Below are positions 22,038 to 31,929 of a DNA stretch of 64,000 bases, one piece after another. Source of the stretch: Symbiodinium natans. Its lineage: Eukaryota; Sar; Dinophyceae; Suessiales; Symbiodiniaceae. How positions within the stretch are numbered: the stretch's first letter is position 1; each line of letters starts with the position of its first letter. Where the stretch lies: NCBI GenBank assembly GCA_905221605.1, contig CAJNDS010002108.1, positions 607,543-671,542 of the forward strand, read 5' to 3'. A program made the position numbers and the translations under genes. Under the pieces are notes generated by a model. That model saw only the letters and a list, made by a program, of their open reading frames with translations, was not told where the DNA came from and ran no database searches.

Positions 22038-23095
22038 ATGTGCAAAAGGTGTTGCGCTCATGTCCATGTCACGTGGCAGGAGGTGAAACGGACCTCCTGG
22101 CTGTGCTTCTTGGCTATGATCGCGGCTATGGCTATGACAGCGAAGTCATTTGTTGAGAATGAAAGCTGCATGTTGAATGTTGACTCCTCTGGTCCAAATG
22201 TGTTAAGGTCTTGCGAAGCATTCGTCAAGACCTCATTAATGTGGACCTCCGGAATTGTGTTAAGTGTTTCGGTCATGCGAAAGCTTGGCGAGGAGGCAAT
22301 GCGAGCCACTCCTGAATCGATTTTGTATGTTTCTTGCGAAGGTAAGAAAGGTACTGATAGTACATGCTTGGCTCAGGGGGTTGAGGCTGACACAGGAGTA
22401 GAGTTGTTTCCTTTGTAGATGGAGGGAAGGTGGAGGGCAGCGAGGGGGAAAATTCGTTCATAGACCCGCCTTCGGTAAGGATCTCCAGAGTGTACGTCTT
22501 GGGTGAAGGAAATGGTCCTTTGGCATCGTGCTGCATGAGCACCCAATTTGAGCACTACCCACTGTCAGCCTATACTTCTGCGCGTACCGGTGACGAGATC
22601 GAGATGGAGATTTGTGATGGACAGCAGGTAACATTCCAGAAGGAGCCAGGAGCCGAAGAGCGTGGGATATTCGGCGGTGACGCATCAGGTGTGATGTTCG
22701 GCTGCTCCTCATGTCCACCCTTGTCTGGCCGAGTGCTTATGCGTATCCTACTGCATTCCCGGACCTATGCCTTGGGTATAGGCATCGGGTCTTTGCAAGC
22801 AAATATGACTACGGATCCAGAGCACGATCCTGGTTTTTTGGGCTTGTATCACGGCGGGTACAGCACAAACGTGTGCGCATATGCACAAAGAACGCACACT
22901 ACAGGAAGCAATTCCGATTGGCGTGCGGATTGTAAACTGGCGATACTTCTCGATTTCGACGAAGGAACCATGCAGTGCTATGAAGGGTTGTGGCCCTTTG
23001 GCGATGCGGTTCCCATTACGAGAGATAACTATTGGCCAGTGGTGGTTTTATGGCGCAACAACGATTCTGCGAGTATTGCCGTGGATTTCGTGTAG
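22038..23095 (+). CDS. two-exon gene with C-terminal SPRY-like domain
   Basis: Exon 1 (22038-22341) starts at ATG and exon 2 (22419-23095) ends at TAG. Removing a 77-nt GT-AG intron (donor GAAG|GTAAGAAAGG, acceptor TTTCCTTTGTAG) fuses the frames exactly, with a split Asp codon, giving 326 residues. The N-terminal part has a hydrophobic segment near residues 20-35 and another near 67-80. The last 120 or so residues look like a SPRY (B30.2-type) beta-sandwich: ADCKLAILLDFDEGTMQCYE, then WPVVVLWRNNDSASIAVDF match the SPRY pattern (Gx-lLDldeGtlxfyxnG ... PvVxlxxxxxxvxvdF). SPRY domains mediate protein binding; the partner is unknown. The gene may extend upstream, since CGTGGCAG at 22071-22078 is a possible acceptor. 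The SPRY call rests on pattern, not a search. Confidence 0.62.
22342..22418 (+). other. 77-nt GT-AG intron of the SPRY-like gene
   Basis: Starts GTAAGAAAGG, ends TTGTTTCCTTTGTAG and restores the frame. It has no telomere-like repeat, unlike most inferred introns here. Unspliced, the frame stops at its last codon (TAG, 22416-22418). Confidence 0.65.
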
Positions 23096-23813
23096 CTCCC
23101 GCTGCCAGCATGGCCTGGAAAATGCACGGCACATGCAGGAAAAATTCTGGGGGTCCGATTGCCAGTGCCTTTTTTTGAGCATATCGTGGTTTTGAGCAGC
23201 CCACATGTGCGTTCTGTGTCACAAAGACGTGCATCCTTTTCAGACGTAAGACGTAAGCTTATGTCGCCCAATGCAGTCAGGCACTAGACCTTTCCCAAAG
23301 CAAGTGGTGTTTCGAGCTTTGGTGTTGATCTGCGGGCTCCAACTCACTTGCGCAAGCAGGCGATTGACCCAAGCCCCATCCATTCAGACGGCCCGAGCCC
23401 GCGAGTGCTGATCTTGTGTGTCACGCACCCCCCTGGAATGAACCCTTAAACCACGGCTGAGCCCATATGCAACCGAAGCCAGGGCTCCACGCTTAAAACA
23501 GCGTTCCCTCCGAAGCATCCTCATCGGGAGCGGGGCGCAGGCATGCAGAGGTGGCTGGCGCAGATGTCCGAGGAAGGCGAGCGGAGCAGAGGAAGCATGG
23601 AGTTGACTCAGGAGTTCTGGGAGACCCCCGACTTTGGCTTCACGTAAGTTGGCAGTGTGCATGTGGCAAGGGCAGTCGCCATGTTAGATTAAGGCATTGT
23701 AAGTGCATACCTGTCATCCTCGCAAGAATCCCAACTCGTGTCCAAACCGTTGCAAGACAGCATCAGCATCACTGCAATACTACAACAGCACACAAACACC
23801 GTAAACGGCTATG

Positions 23814-23847
23814 CCCTAAACCCTCAACCCTCAACCCTAAACCCTTT
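23814..23847. repeat. CCCTAAA/CCCTCAA tract
   Basis: CCCTAAA and CCCTCAA units end 10 bases before the acceptor CCCTGCAG of the next PPR exon. Confidence 0.9.
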
Positions 23848-23856
23848 GCCCTGCAG

Positions 23857-23984
23857 GCCTCTCTCCCGACCTTGCTACCTTCAATTCCGTCATTGACAGT
23901 TTTGCTCGTCGAGGCTTGGTGGCAGCCTCAGCTCGTCGCGAGGGCACGTGGTTGCTGGGAGTGGCTGCGTTGCTGGAGGATTAG
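23857..23984 (+). CDS. PPR exon, possibly degenerate at its 3' end
   Basis: After CCCTGCAG (AG|G) the frame with a split first codon reads LSPDLATFNSVIDSFARRGL, a clear PPR motif (PdlxTfNsvIdsfarrG). It continues with WLLGVAAL, like the second PPR helix and its next-repeat linker, and then hits TAG at 23982. The sequence after the stop (GADFR) resembles a PPR linker in another frame, so a frameshift is possible. Alternatively the exon ends at GGCAC|GTGGTT. CCCTAAA units lie directly upstream. Confidence 0.62.
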
Positions 23985-24261
23985 GGCGCCGACTTCAGGC
24001 TTTGTGTTTGTTCAGGATACCTTTCAACAAACAAAAAGAACGCGAAGTGATCAGATCATTCATCAACCCCTGCACCAGTCATAAGACGGTCACTGGAAGA
24101 TGTCACCATCTTGCATCATGCTACACTGCAGGAAGAGCAATGTTTCAGCTTGTAGACGAAGTAGATTGTCTACTTCTGCAACGCAGGCAGCGCAGGCTGT
24201 GACAGAGTCAAGGAGTCCAGGCGGCGTAACGTGGGCATGCAGTCCCCTCTCCGTTTCTGAG

Positions 24262-24644
24262 TTCGCCGATGCTGAGCAGTGGCTCCAGAGGCTGAAGGAT
24301 GCAGGCCTGAATTGATGGCATGCGTTGTGTGCTGAGCTTTGTTGGTGTTTCTACGTGTTTCTGGCAGTTTCTCTTGAGCGGTTCTTACAGGAGCGGTAGC
24401 AAGAGTTGGGTTCCGTGTATATCGTTTTTTGTTTTCAGGAAACGGCATGCTGGCATTGACACTTGCACCTTGTGCAACAGTACCAGGGAACGGATGTTGC
24501 ATGGACTGTTGCCGCGCGCTGCAGCGACAGCAAGAAGCAAGACTACTCTTGCTTGCTTCAGTTTGCCACAAAGACCTTGCAGGTTTGCGCCCGAACGTCC
24601 GCTCATATGGTCCACTAGCCGGGCCCTCAGAAGGCGAGCGGTGA
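24262..24644 (+). CDS. PPR segment in two exons joined by a GC-AG intron
   Basis: The first exon (about 24262-24304, after TTTCTGAG) reads ADAEQWLQRLKDAG. The second (24593 onward, after CCTTGCAG) reads LRPNVRSYGPL. Splicing GATGCAG|GCCTGA to TTGCAG|GTTTG restores Gly in frame. This gives WLQRLKDAGLRPNVRSYGPL, an uninterrupted PPR helix B plus next-repeat linker, which strongly supports the intron (24305-24592). The frame stops at 24642-24644, or the exon may end earlier at CATATG|GTCC. It is probably the same gene as the exon at 23857, with a lost or unseen exon between. Confidence 0.6.
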
Positions 24645-25220
24645 ACCGGCTAAGCGCCAATTTTTTCGCAGACACCTCTTGGGCTTTCGAGCGTCCTATG
24701 TTGCGGGCTTGAAAAGTGAGGAGGTCATGGCTGAAGAAGGCTTCACCAACACCCCGGCCCCAGAGACACCAAACGTACTGATAGGATTGTACCGAACACC
24801 TAAACTTTGCAGGCTTTCAGGCCCTAGGTAGGCCCTTGAAACATGTAAGGTTTTCCCTTTTCGGGTTTAAGCGGGATCATATTCAGGAATATTATTTCAG
24901 GAGGGGCTTTTAAGGGGCCATCCTCGGGCCGAAAGCACGAAGTAGGGAAGCTGAGACCGCGGGGTTTGTGCCAAGACCACCGCCTTGGCGCAACGTGGGG
25001 ACACCGTGGCGGCCGCACACTGGCTGAGGCAAAGTGTGTTTCGAATGCTGCTTTGCGTTTCGGGTTTGAGCATGATGTACTAAGTTTGATCCAAGGGTTA
25101 CGTCCGGTATAGGAAAACAACTGGAGTGATGGTGGACTGCCTGTGAGTGGAGATCGTGGGCACGAGACGTTTGTGTACTCTGCATGCTTCACGAGGTGGT
25201 GTGTGTCTGTGTGTGTGTGC

Positions 25221-25425
25221 GGAAGCCCTGATTCTAAGCTAGAGGGCAGCAGGGAGTCCACAGTTCTGCTGATGACTGTGGATACTCCGCGAAGCAGATT
25301 GGGGCGCCAATCTGTGTACCTGCAATATATAGTGTTTCAGAAAGTCGAGACCTGTTCCATTTAGCCAAAACCGTATTCCAAAGTCAGGCGCTCTGAAAAC
25401 AGCAACATGATCATGAGGTCTCTTC
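25221..25425 (+). CDS. duplicated C-terminal exon, copy 1 (unknown)
   Basis: The plus frame from 25244 reads QQGVHSSADDCGYSAKQIGA, then PAIYSVSESRDLFHLAKTVF, and stops with TGA at 25394. The 182-bp block 25244-25425 is nearly identical to 26368-26549 (three differences by eye). This copy has no intron-like gap between AAGCTA and GGGCAGCAGG. The minus frame is also open, so strand is not settled. Confidence 0.4.
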
Positions 25426-25879
25426 CCGACAACCAATACCTGACAGGTTTCTAAGGCTACCGAACGCTCGACTTCCCCAGTTCCATGGTCGTCAAGGAAA
25501 ACTGGACAGTGGGATACCACAAGTACTCCGTGTGCGGCCAGTTTTCCGGGAGGGTTTCGCCCTTCCCTGGAACCGTTGCCATTAGGCAGGACCTTATTTT
25601 GGACTGCCTGGTCCTGGATTGGACTAATATGTAACCGGTCCGGCTCATCCGCGGAATGAGAGCCTTACAGCTTCCGGACAACCACATTCCAGGCCGTGTC
25701 TTTTCCTTTCAGGTGATGGCCAAGAAGGCCTCAGTGCCAAAACGGAACGGATAAGACCCATTTCTGCGGAATGTCAGAGGTCGTTTGTGGCTCGGGGGTG
25801 AGGTGGCCCCCGCCGGCCTACCAGTGGCCAGGTTGCCAAAAAGTGCTGTCGGGGGTGTGGAGGCTGCTCGGCTCAAAAT

Positions 25880-26240
25880 AAAGTGGAGGTGCACTGCGTC
25901 GCTGTAGACAGCTGTGGTCTCTCGGATGCCCGTTGTGGCAGCTGGGGGGGGTCCACGACTGTGGCAGCTGGGGTTTCCCGGGACGCTCCTGGGCCTTTCA
26001 TGAGAGCTGGAGGTCCCTGACAACGACTGCGACGACACAAGCTAAGGAACTGTCAGCTCGTGGTAATGTGATCGCCGCTCGGCTTCGGTTTAGTGGAGGT
26101 GCTCTGGGTCGCTGTGGACAGCGGGGGCCTCCTGGGCTGCTCCTGGGCCCGTTGTGGCAGCTCGGTCTTCCACGACAACGACATGGCGGTGGAGTTGGGG
26201 TCTTTCGGACACTCCTGGGCCTTTCATGGCTTCTGGGACA
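25880..26240. repeat. internal duplication, about 145 bp x 2
   Basis: 25880-26025 and 26095-26240 share AGTGGAGGTGC, GGGTCGCTGTGGACAGC-like sequence, CGTTGTGGCAGCT and CTCCTGGGCCTTTCATG, but are much more diverged than the outer 182-bp repeats that flank them. Confidence 0.65.
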
Positions 26241-26291
26241 CCGGTGAAAGGGTGCAAAAGCAGGACTTTCCCGCTTCGGAGGGTGTGTGCG

Positions 26292-26549
26292 CGGAAGCCC
26301 TGATTCAAAGCTAAGGGTTTTTGGAGGACTTGGTTGCCGTTGAGTGCTTGAGCTCATTTCATGCAGGGGGCAGCAGGGAGTCCACAGTTCTGCTGATGAC
26401 TCTGGATACTCCGCGAAGCAGATTGGGGCGCCAATCTGTGTACCTGCAATATATAGTGTTTCAGAAAGTCGGGACCTGTTCCATTTAGCCAAAACCGTAT
26501 TCCAAAGTCAGGCGCTCTGAAAACAGCAACATGATCACGAGGTCTCTTC
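26292..26549 (+). CDS. duplicated C-terminal exon, copy 2, with an intron-like insertion
   Basis: Same block as copy 1, but between AAGCTAAGG and GGGCAGCAGG it carries 26317-26366 (50 nt), which begins GTTTTTGG and ends TTTCATGCAG. Without it, the upstream and downstream sequences match copy 1. The following frame reads as in copy 1 with Cys changed to Ser. The product is not recognised. Confidence 0.42.
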
Positions 26550-26626
26550 GTGTGTGCGCGTGTGTGTTGGAGTGGCTTCGTGGTGCAGCGTTTATGCTCT
26601 GACGCTTTTTCGCTTGTCTCAGAACG

Positions 26627-26760
26627 AGGGCCCCGCCCCCCACCCACCCCAGCCATCTGCCCACTACATCCCCCCACCACATCGCCCCAGCCACATCCCC
26701 GCCCCACACCACATCCCCCACCACATCCCCCCACCATCCCCCCTCCAAACCCCCGTCAAA
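26627..26760. repeat. CCCCACCACATC-type C-rich repeat
   Basis: Repeated CCCCACCACATC and CACATCCCC words; the Pro/His frames are compositional. Confidence 0.85.
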
Positions 26761-27063
26761 ACCTCTTCTGCGAATGTTTGACATGTTTCCCGCACTTTGA
26801 TCTCGATGTTTTGGGAATTTGCGCTTGCGAAGCTGGCTCATCTCCACTCTATGCTTCGGAGACGCAACCCCGAATTTTCGTCAAGTCTTTAGTGCGGCCC
26901 ACCGGATTGAAAACCAACCTATTCTTTCCATCATCGCTTCCAGCCTGAATCCCAAAAAAACACTACGCAAACGTTATCCTCTAAGAAGCCACATTACGCA
27001 CAAACGTAGAATCAATTGGGGCAGCCATGCTCCATGGATCTCTATGGCAACATTACCATCATG

Positions 27064-27132
27064 CCCCCCCGACCGCGCCACCCCCCCCCACCACCACCAC
27101 ACCACCCCCCCCCCCCCCCCCCCCCCCCCCCC
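27064..27132. repeat. C-rich tract ending in poly-C
   Basis: CCCCCCCACC and CACCAC words, then about 28 C ending at 27132. Confidence 0.9.
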
Positions 27133-27149
27133 TCGACCCTAACCGAAAA

Positions 27150-28690
27150 AGGTTCTCGAAGGATTAAGTTGTAAATAGGGCGTTTGGATGCGTTTGGTAC
27201 AGGCTAAACAGGCGAGTTCAGCTTCGATGCTGAATGCTGCTGATGCAGCAACGATAAAAACACGAACCAGCTAGCCTAATGCAGAGGTGTGCAATCTTTT
27301 TGCGAGTTTGTCAAGCTTCCCCACAAGAAAGGCGAAGACCTATTACCAACAAATTATGTGCGATTTTGCGCTTGAGTTCGATGCATGCCACAGACATCCG
27401 CGGACGCACCGCGCACTGCTAGGGGGTGTATAGAGCTGCTCATCTCCATCTGCCGGAAACGGGACGCCGTGAGCACGCATCTCCATGTAGCAACTGCAGC
27501 GCCTACATGGTGCTTGCCCAGGAACATGATCGAGGATTCTGCCACGGCCTTGATAAGCGACGACAATTGACAGGTTTTTGGGTTCGGGTTGGAGCCATGT
27601 TTTTCTTTCAGAACTGGGCACGCCACAAGCACCCTGCTGCAACAACAAAAGCTTGAACCGTGCTCAGAAAGCAGCAAGCCTTGGCTAAGCCCGAAGTGGA
27701 TAGGTCGAAGCTTGGCTGAGCACCTCCACAACTTAAGCGTTCAGCATCTCAGAGCAGCAGCTTGTAGCCCGTGCAAAGTTCCTGGAAGTACCAAAGCCGA
27801 AAGTCGAAGCAGGCCTGATAGGTTCTGATAGGCTGACAAAGGGTTTCCGACCCTGTTAGCACAAAGCCTCAGCGCCTCTGCATCCCACGCTCTGAACAGC
27901 GCCTCTCACCTAAGAACATCTGCTCAGGTGCCTCCAAATGCAGTGGCCCATTCTGCTTTGGTCGATGCATATGTGCGGACTCCGAGTGTAGGGCTTTGAG
28001 CACTTGGCTTTACCCGGAGGCATCCCAAAGTCCTGCAACTCGTAGAAAGATGGACTTCATGGTAAAGTGGCAGGGTTTAGTTGGAGGGCATGGTCGAAAG
28101 ACCAAAGCGGGCTATAGTGGTTCCAGCTGCTGCAACGTTTTGTCTTCAGGTTTGCCTAACAACCAAGTCCCAACGGTGCCTTGACCTGGAAGGTGTCCCA
28201 AGACAACGCAACAGGCGCCAGCGACATGCTGAACAGGCTGGCGCGAAAAGCAGGGCAGGTAGGACTCTTCAGAAACTTGGTCGGCTTTTGACACCTTTTG
28301 ATTCTGACTGCGGGACAAGCTGCATGCATGCAACTTTTGCCAGAACCATACAGACAGCTCAGAACATCTTATGAATCCATTACTTACAATAGTTTCCGTT
28401 TCATTACATGTCATCAAGCCCCACACAGATCCGTGAAGCCCCCACAGCCCCCACACTCCCTGCATCAAAGTCCTAAAGACCCCCTTTATCACCCGAAAAA
28501 GGTTTTTTGGAGGTTCGCGAGGTCTCGGGGGCCCGCTAGTGGTTTGTAGTCCACTGTGGATCTTTCGTCAGGTTACATTGCCCATGACACGCGTACTGCT
28601 CTCTAGCATTCAGGCCCCGGCTCTCTGCCAACAGAGTTGAGCACACCTGCTCAGACCAGAGCACGAATTGCTCGAGAGTTTTTCTTCTTC
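27150..28690. other. no gene recognised
   Basis: Several overlapping ORFs of 60-126 codons with no domain. Confidence 0.45.
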
Positions 28691-28701
28691 TAGCTTTGCA
28701 G

Positions 28702-28873
28702 CGAGGCTCCTGCAGTCACCTTAAAGAGTTCCATGTTAATCAAGCATTGGCCTGTGAAGATCTCGCCCCTTGCGAGGCTGCTCAGCGCGGGAGCGGACAC
28801 GGACACGCGCACCATCAGCGCCGTGCTTCGCTGCTGCACTCGTGCGGGTGCACCCTCTGGCTCCTCCTTTTAA
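28702..28873 (+). CDS. PPR-like terminal exon
   Basis: After TAGCTTTGCAG one frame stays open for 56 codons to TAA at 28871-28873. It contains SPLARLLSAGADTDTRTISA followed by VLRCCTRAGA, which resembles dinoflagellate PPR repeats (xDxrTxsavLrccarAG). It has no ATG near its start, so it would be an internal or last exon. An alternative frame (28696-28887) is also open but ends in a Leu-rich run. Confidence 0.42.
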
Positions 28874-28899
28874 GCCTTTGTTTGTAACCGTTAAGAAGC

Positions 28900-30380
28900 C
28901 CTGCACACCATAGGCCGTTGACTAAAGCCCTTTGGGGCTGAGGGCTCATGGGCCTCGTATGGAGAAGGGGCTTTTGCAGCGATCTTCTCCAATGAAGGTG
29001 AGGAGGAATTCAGACCCCTGTCCGTTTTTAGAGGTTTCCGGGGGTTCCAGGGCTGGACTACCCTGGGAGGGCAAGCAGTGGGGGCCGCCTAAGCATGTCC
29101 TTCTGCATGCCAAAACTCTCTCTGCATGTTCTTTCTTACAAAGCCCCACCCTTGAGAAATTAGCAATAATTAGCTCGTCGACCCCTACCACCGTGGCTTC
29201 CTGTAGTCAACTGTTTTCTAGGGCATTCTGGAAGCTGAGAGTACTGTTTGACATTCTTCGACCCCCTTTGCTGTAAAGCAACATTCTATTTCTTAGGTTC
29301 ATTGGCACTCGACAGGGATCCGAGGCAGATAGTGCCTGCAGTGTTCGTGTATGGTTGGTTGCTTGCGACTTCGCGGTGCCGCCGCTGCATGCCTCAAGAA
29401 GTGCTCCTCACCAACGTCGGCATCAGCCGGAGAGGCCCCGAACATGTCACAGGGCTTGAGGTTGATCTCTTGGCTCGACGTCCTTGACCCGAGATCCTTC
29501 AATCCCAGCTTTTGCACCCTGAACTCTCTGAACTCTCTGTGTAAGTCCCCCCCGCCTCTTTTCTTCTTTCAACTTTGGCTCCCGCAGATCTTTCGCCAGA
29601 AATGCTCCGGCAGGAGCCACCAGAGGGAATGCCCGCGAAGCTGGACTGTTTCGGCCCATCGCTGCATTGTCTTGGTACAAGGAAGGCCACAGCTGGCCCC
29701 AACACACCGTATAGAGTAGAGATGCTTAATGTGAACACCCTGTGAGGTTGGACCTTCCGTACATGCTGCACTGTGCAGTTGAGACCTGGAGTTTCCGGTA
29801 GCCAGAGAATCTCTGCAGCTCGAGCCAGAGATGGGCTTCTAGGCTCTTGAGTAGGTGCTCATCACGCAAGTCCTGAGGTCGGATCCATCACCAGCTGATG
29901 GGCGACATGAGCCGTAGAGATCAGATTCGCGATTTCGCTGCTTGACTGAGACCAGATGTTGAAAGTGGCTGAGTCGTAGGATTGTCCTATAAGTTCGACT
30001 CTTTTCTCAGAGCCACATCTCCCGGATCTCACTACAAAGTGATTCAGTTGGTAAAGCACTAGAGCATGGGGGGGACCCCTTTCCGATACAGGCGAAAGAC
30101 ATGAAAGATCCGCCGCTTCACTGCATCAGTGATCTCGGTTTTTTGGCTGAAGTGCCTTGACCAAGAACTGCAGTTTGGCATACAAGTGCAAGTCTTCACT
30201 CACAGCTCATGTCACCGTCTCACAGGCCAGTTGCTCCATTCAGCATGGGTTGCACGAGATGTCTCAATGTGTCTGAGAATCCTCTGCGCATGTAAGGTAC
30301 GAAAGGAGAGGGTTCAGCACATTTGCGCTTCAATTGTAAACGCTTGCGCGCGGCAGCCGGGCCGGCCCCAGGACAGGAAA
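28900..30380. other. no gene recognised
   Basis: ORFs at 28932-29276 and 29351-29719 lack domains. The 30037-30060 sequence ATTCAGTTGGTAAAGCACTAG resembles a tRNA D-arm, but no tRNA can be folded from it. Confidence 0.45.
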
Positions 30381-30409
30381 GGAGGAAAGAGGGTTTCGCA
30401 AAGTGAAAG

Positions 30410-30712
30410 GGGGGGGGGGGGGTGGGGGGGGGGTGGTGGGGGGGGGTGGGGGGTGGGGGGGGGGGGTGGGGGGGGTGGGGGGGGGTGGGGGTGGGGTGGG
30501 GGGGGTTGGGGGGGGGGGGGTGGGGGGGGTGGGGGGGTGGGGGGGGGGGGTGGGGGGGGGTGGGGGGGGGGGGGGGGTGTGGGGGGGGGGTGGGGGGGGG
30601 GGTGGGGGGGGTGGGGGGGGGGGGGGGGGGGGTGGGGGGGGGGGTGGGGGGGGTTGGGGTGGTGGGGTGGGGGGGTGGGGTGGGGGGGGGGGGTGGGGGG
30701 GGGTGGGGAGCG
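30410..30712. repeat. G-rich (G runs with single T) block, 300 bp
   Basis: Almost pure G with isolated T, giving dozens of G4-or-longer runs. ORFs of Gly/Trp/Val on plus and Pro/His/Thr on minus are artefacts. It sits inside the dispersed repeat, at the place where copy 1 has a G16 run. Confidence 0.97.
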
Positions 30713-30842
30713 GGACCCTCCACGGCCTGGGTTTGCAGCTCCTCCAAGCGATTGGGGGGGGGTCCCACAGGGGCGTCAGAAAATTTTGCATGAAGGGAAG
30801 GGGGTCTGCTTGTTCCAGACGCTTCTCGAAGCCGAGGCGAAT
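30712..30842. repeat. dispersed repeat, copy 2
   Basis: Matches 11349-11528 block for block (see copy 1). It ends in TCTGCTTGTTCCAG and ACGCTTCTCGAAGCCGAGGC, which form the acceptor and exon start of the next coding segment. Confidence 0.88.
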
Positions 30843-31052
30843 CAGATTAGCGCTCTAGCCGCCGAAGCCCTCCCTAAGAGCAGAGCTGATTTTCTAAGCC
30901 TTGTGTTTTGAATCTCAAGTGTTGTTCTCAACTTTGTGAATCTTCACAGGGCGTTGGAAGATGCTGGCATTGTTGATGCTGCCAATAGCTTTGAAGACAC
31001 GCTGCCACTTGAGCCCACTGTGGCCTTGGTTCGATTACTCGGTCATCCCTAA
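30819..31052 (+). CDS. candidate two-exon coding segment, unknown
   Basis: Exon one (30819-30904) follows GCTTGTTCCAG and reads EAEANQISALAAEALPKSRA. A 45-nt GT-AG intron (30905-30949: GTTTTGAATC to TTCACAG) keeps phase into exon two, which reads LEDAGIVDAANSFEDTLPLE and then TVALVRLLGHP. The stop TAA at 31050-31052 is formed where the coding sequence meets a CCCTAAA tract (CATCCC|TAAACCC). Both exons look like acidic helical protein. The family is not recognised. The true C-terminus may have been cut by the repeat. Confidence 0.4.
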
Positions 31053-31143
31053 ACCCTATAAACCCTATAAACCCTATAAACTCTATAAACCCTATAAACC
31101 CTGTAAACCCTATAAACCCTATAAACCCTATAAACCCTAAACC
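31048..31143. repeat. CCCTATAAA variant telomere-like tract
   Basis: About ten CCCTATAAA units, between one CCCTAAA at the left and CCCTAAACCC at the right end. It is a nine-base variant amplified locally. Confidence 0.95.
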
Positions 31144-31229
31144 CAGTTAGCTGCGTCTAGCCCACAGGCACTGCAAAAGGAAACATACCATATGCCATAT
31201 CATGGATAACATACCGCACGGAACATACA

Positions 31230-31290
31230 ACATATTCCATATATACATATATGTATATATATATATATTGTATATTTATATATACATAGA
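31230..31290. repeat. TA-rich microsatellite
   Basis: TATATACATATATG words. Confidence 0.9.
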
Positions 31291-31474
31291 CATACCTTTG
31301 TTTATGCTGTTGTTCACATATGTGTTGCTTGTGCATCACTGGCCCTGGCAGGAGAGCTGTCTCTCGTGGCGGAAGATCGCGAAATCTGAAGAATTCACAG
31401 TCACTGCCAGTGGCATGGCACGGTCAGAAGGGCGATACAGCAGTAAGCCGGTGCGTGCGCGCATGTGTGTGCGT

Positions 31475-31925
<451 letters not shown>

Positions 31926-31929
31926 CTGT

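Noticed and set aside
25244-26549. The 182-bp direct repeats as LTRs of a retrotransposon.
   Set aside because: They lack TG...CA ends, a primer-binding site or any gag/pol reading between them, and they carry a coding-like exon.
30025-30075. tRNA-like D-arm sequence ATTCAGTTGGTAAAGC.
   Set aside because: No anticodon stem, T-loop (TTCRANNC) or acceptor stem at the right spacing.
30129-30911. 260-residue Gly/Trp-rich ORF and Pro-rich minus ORFs.
   Set aside because: Produced by the G-run block. Only the last 30 or so codons, after the acceptor at 30818, look coding and are annotated separately.
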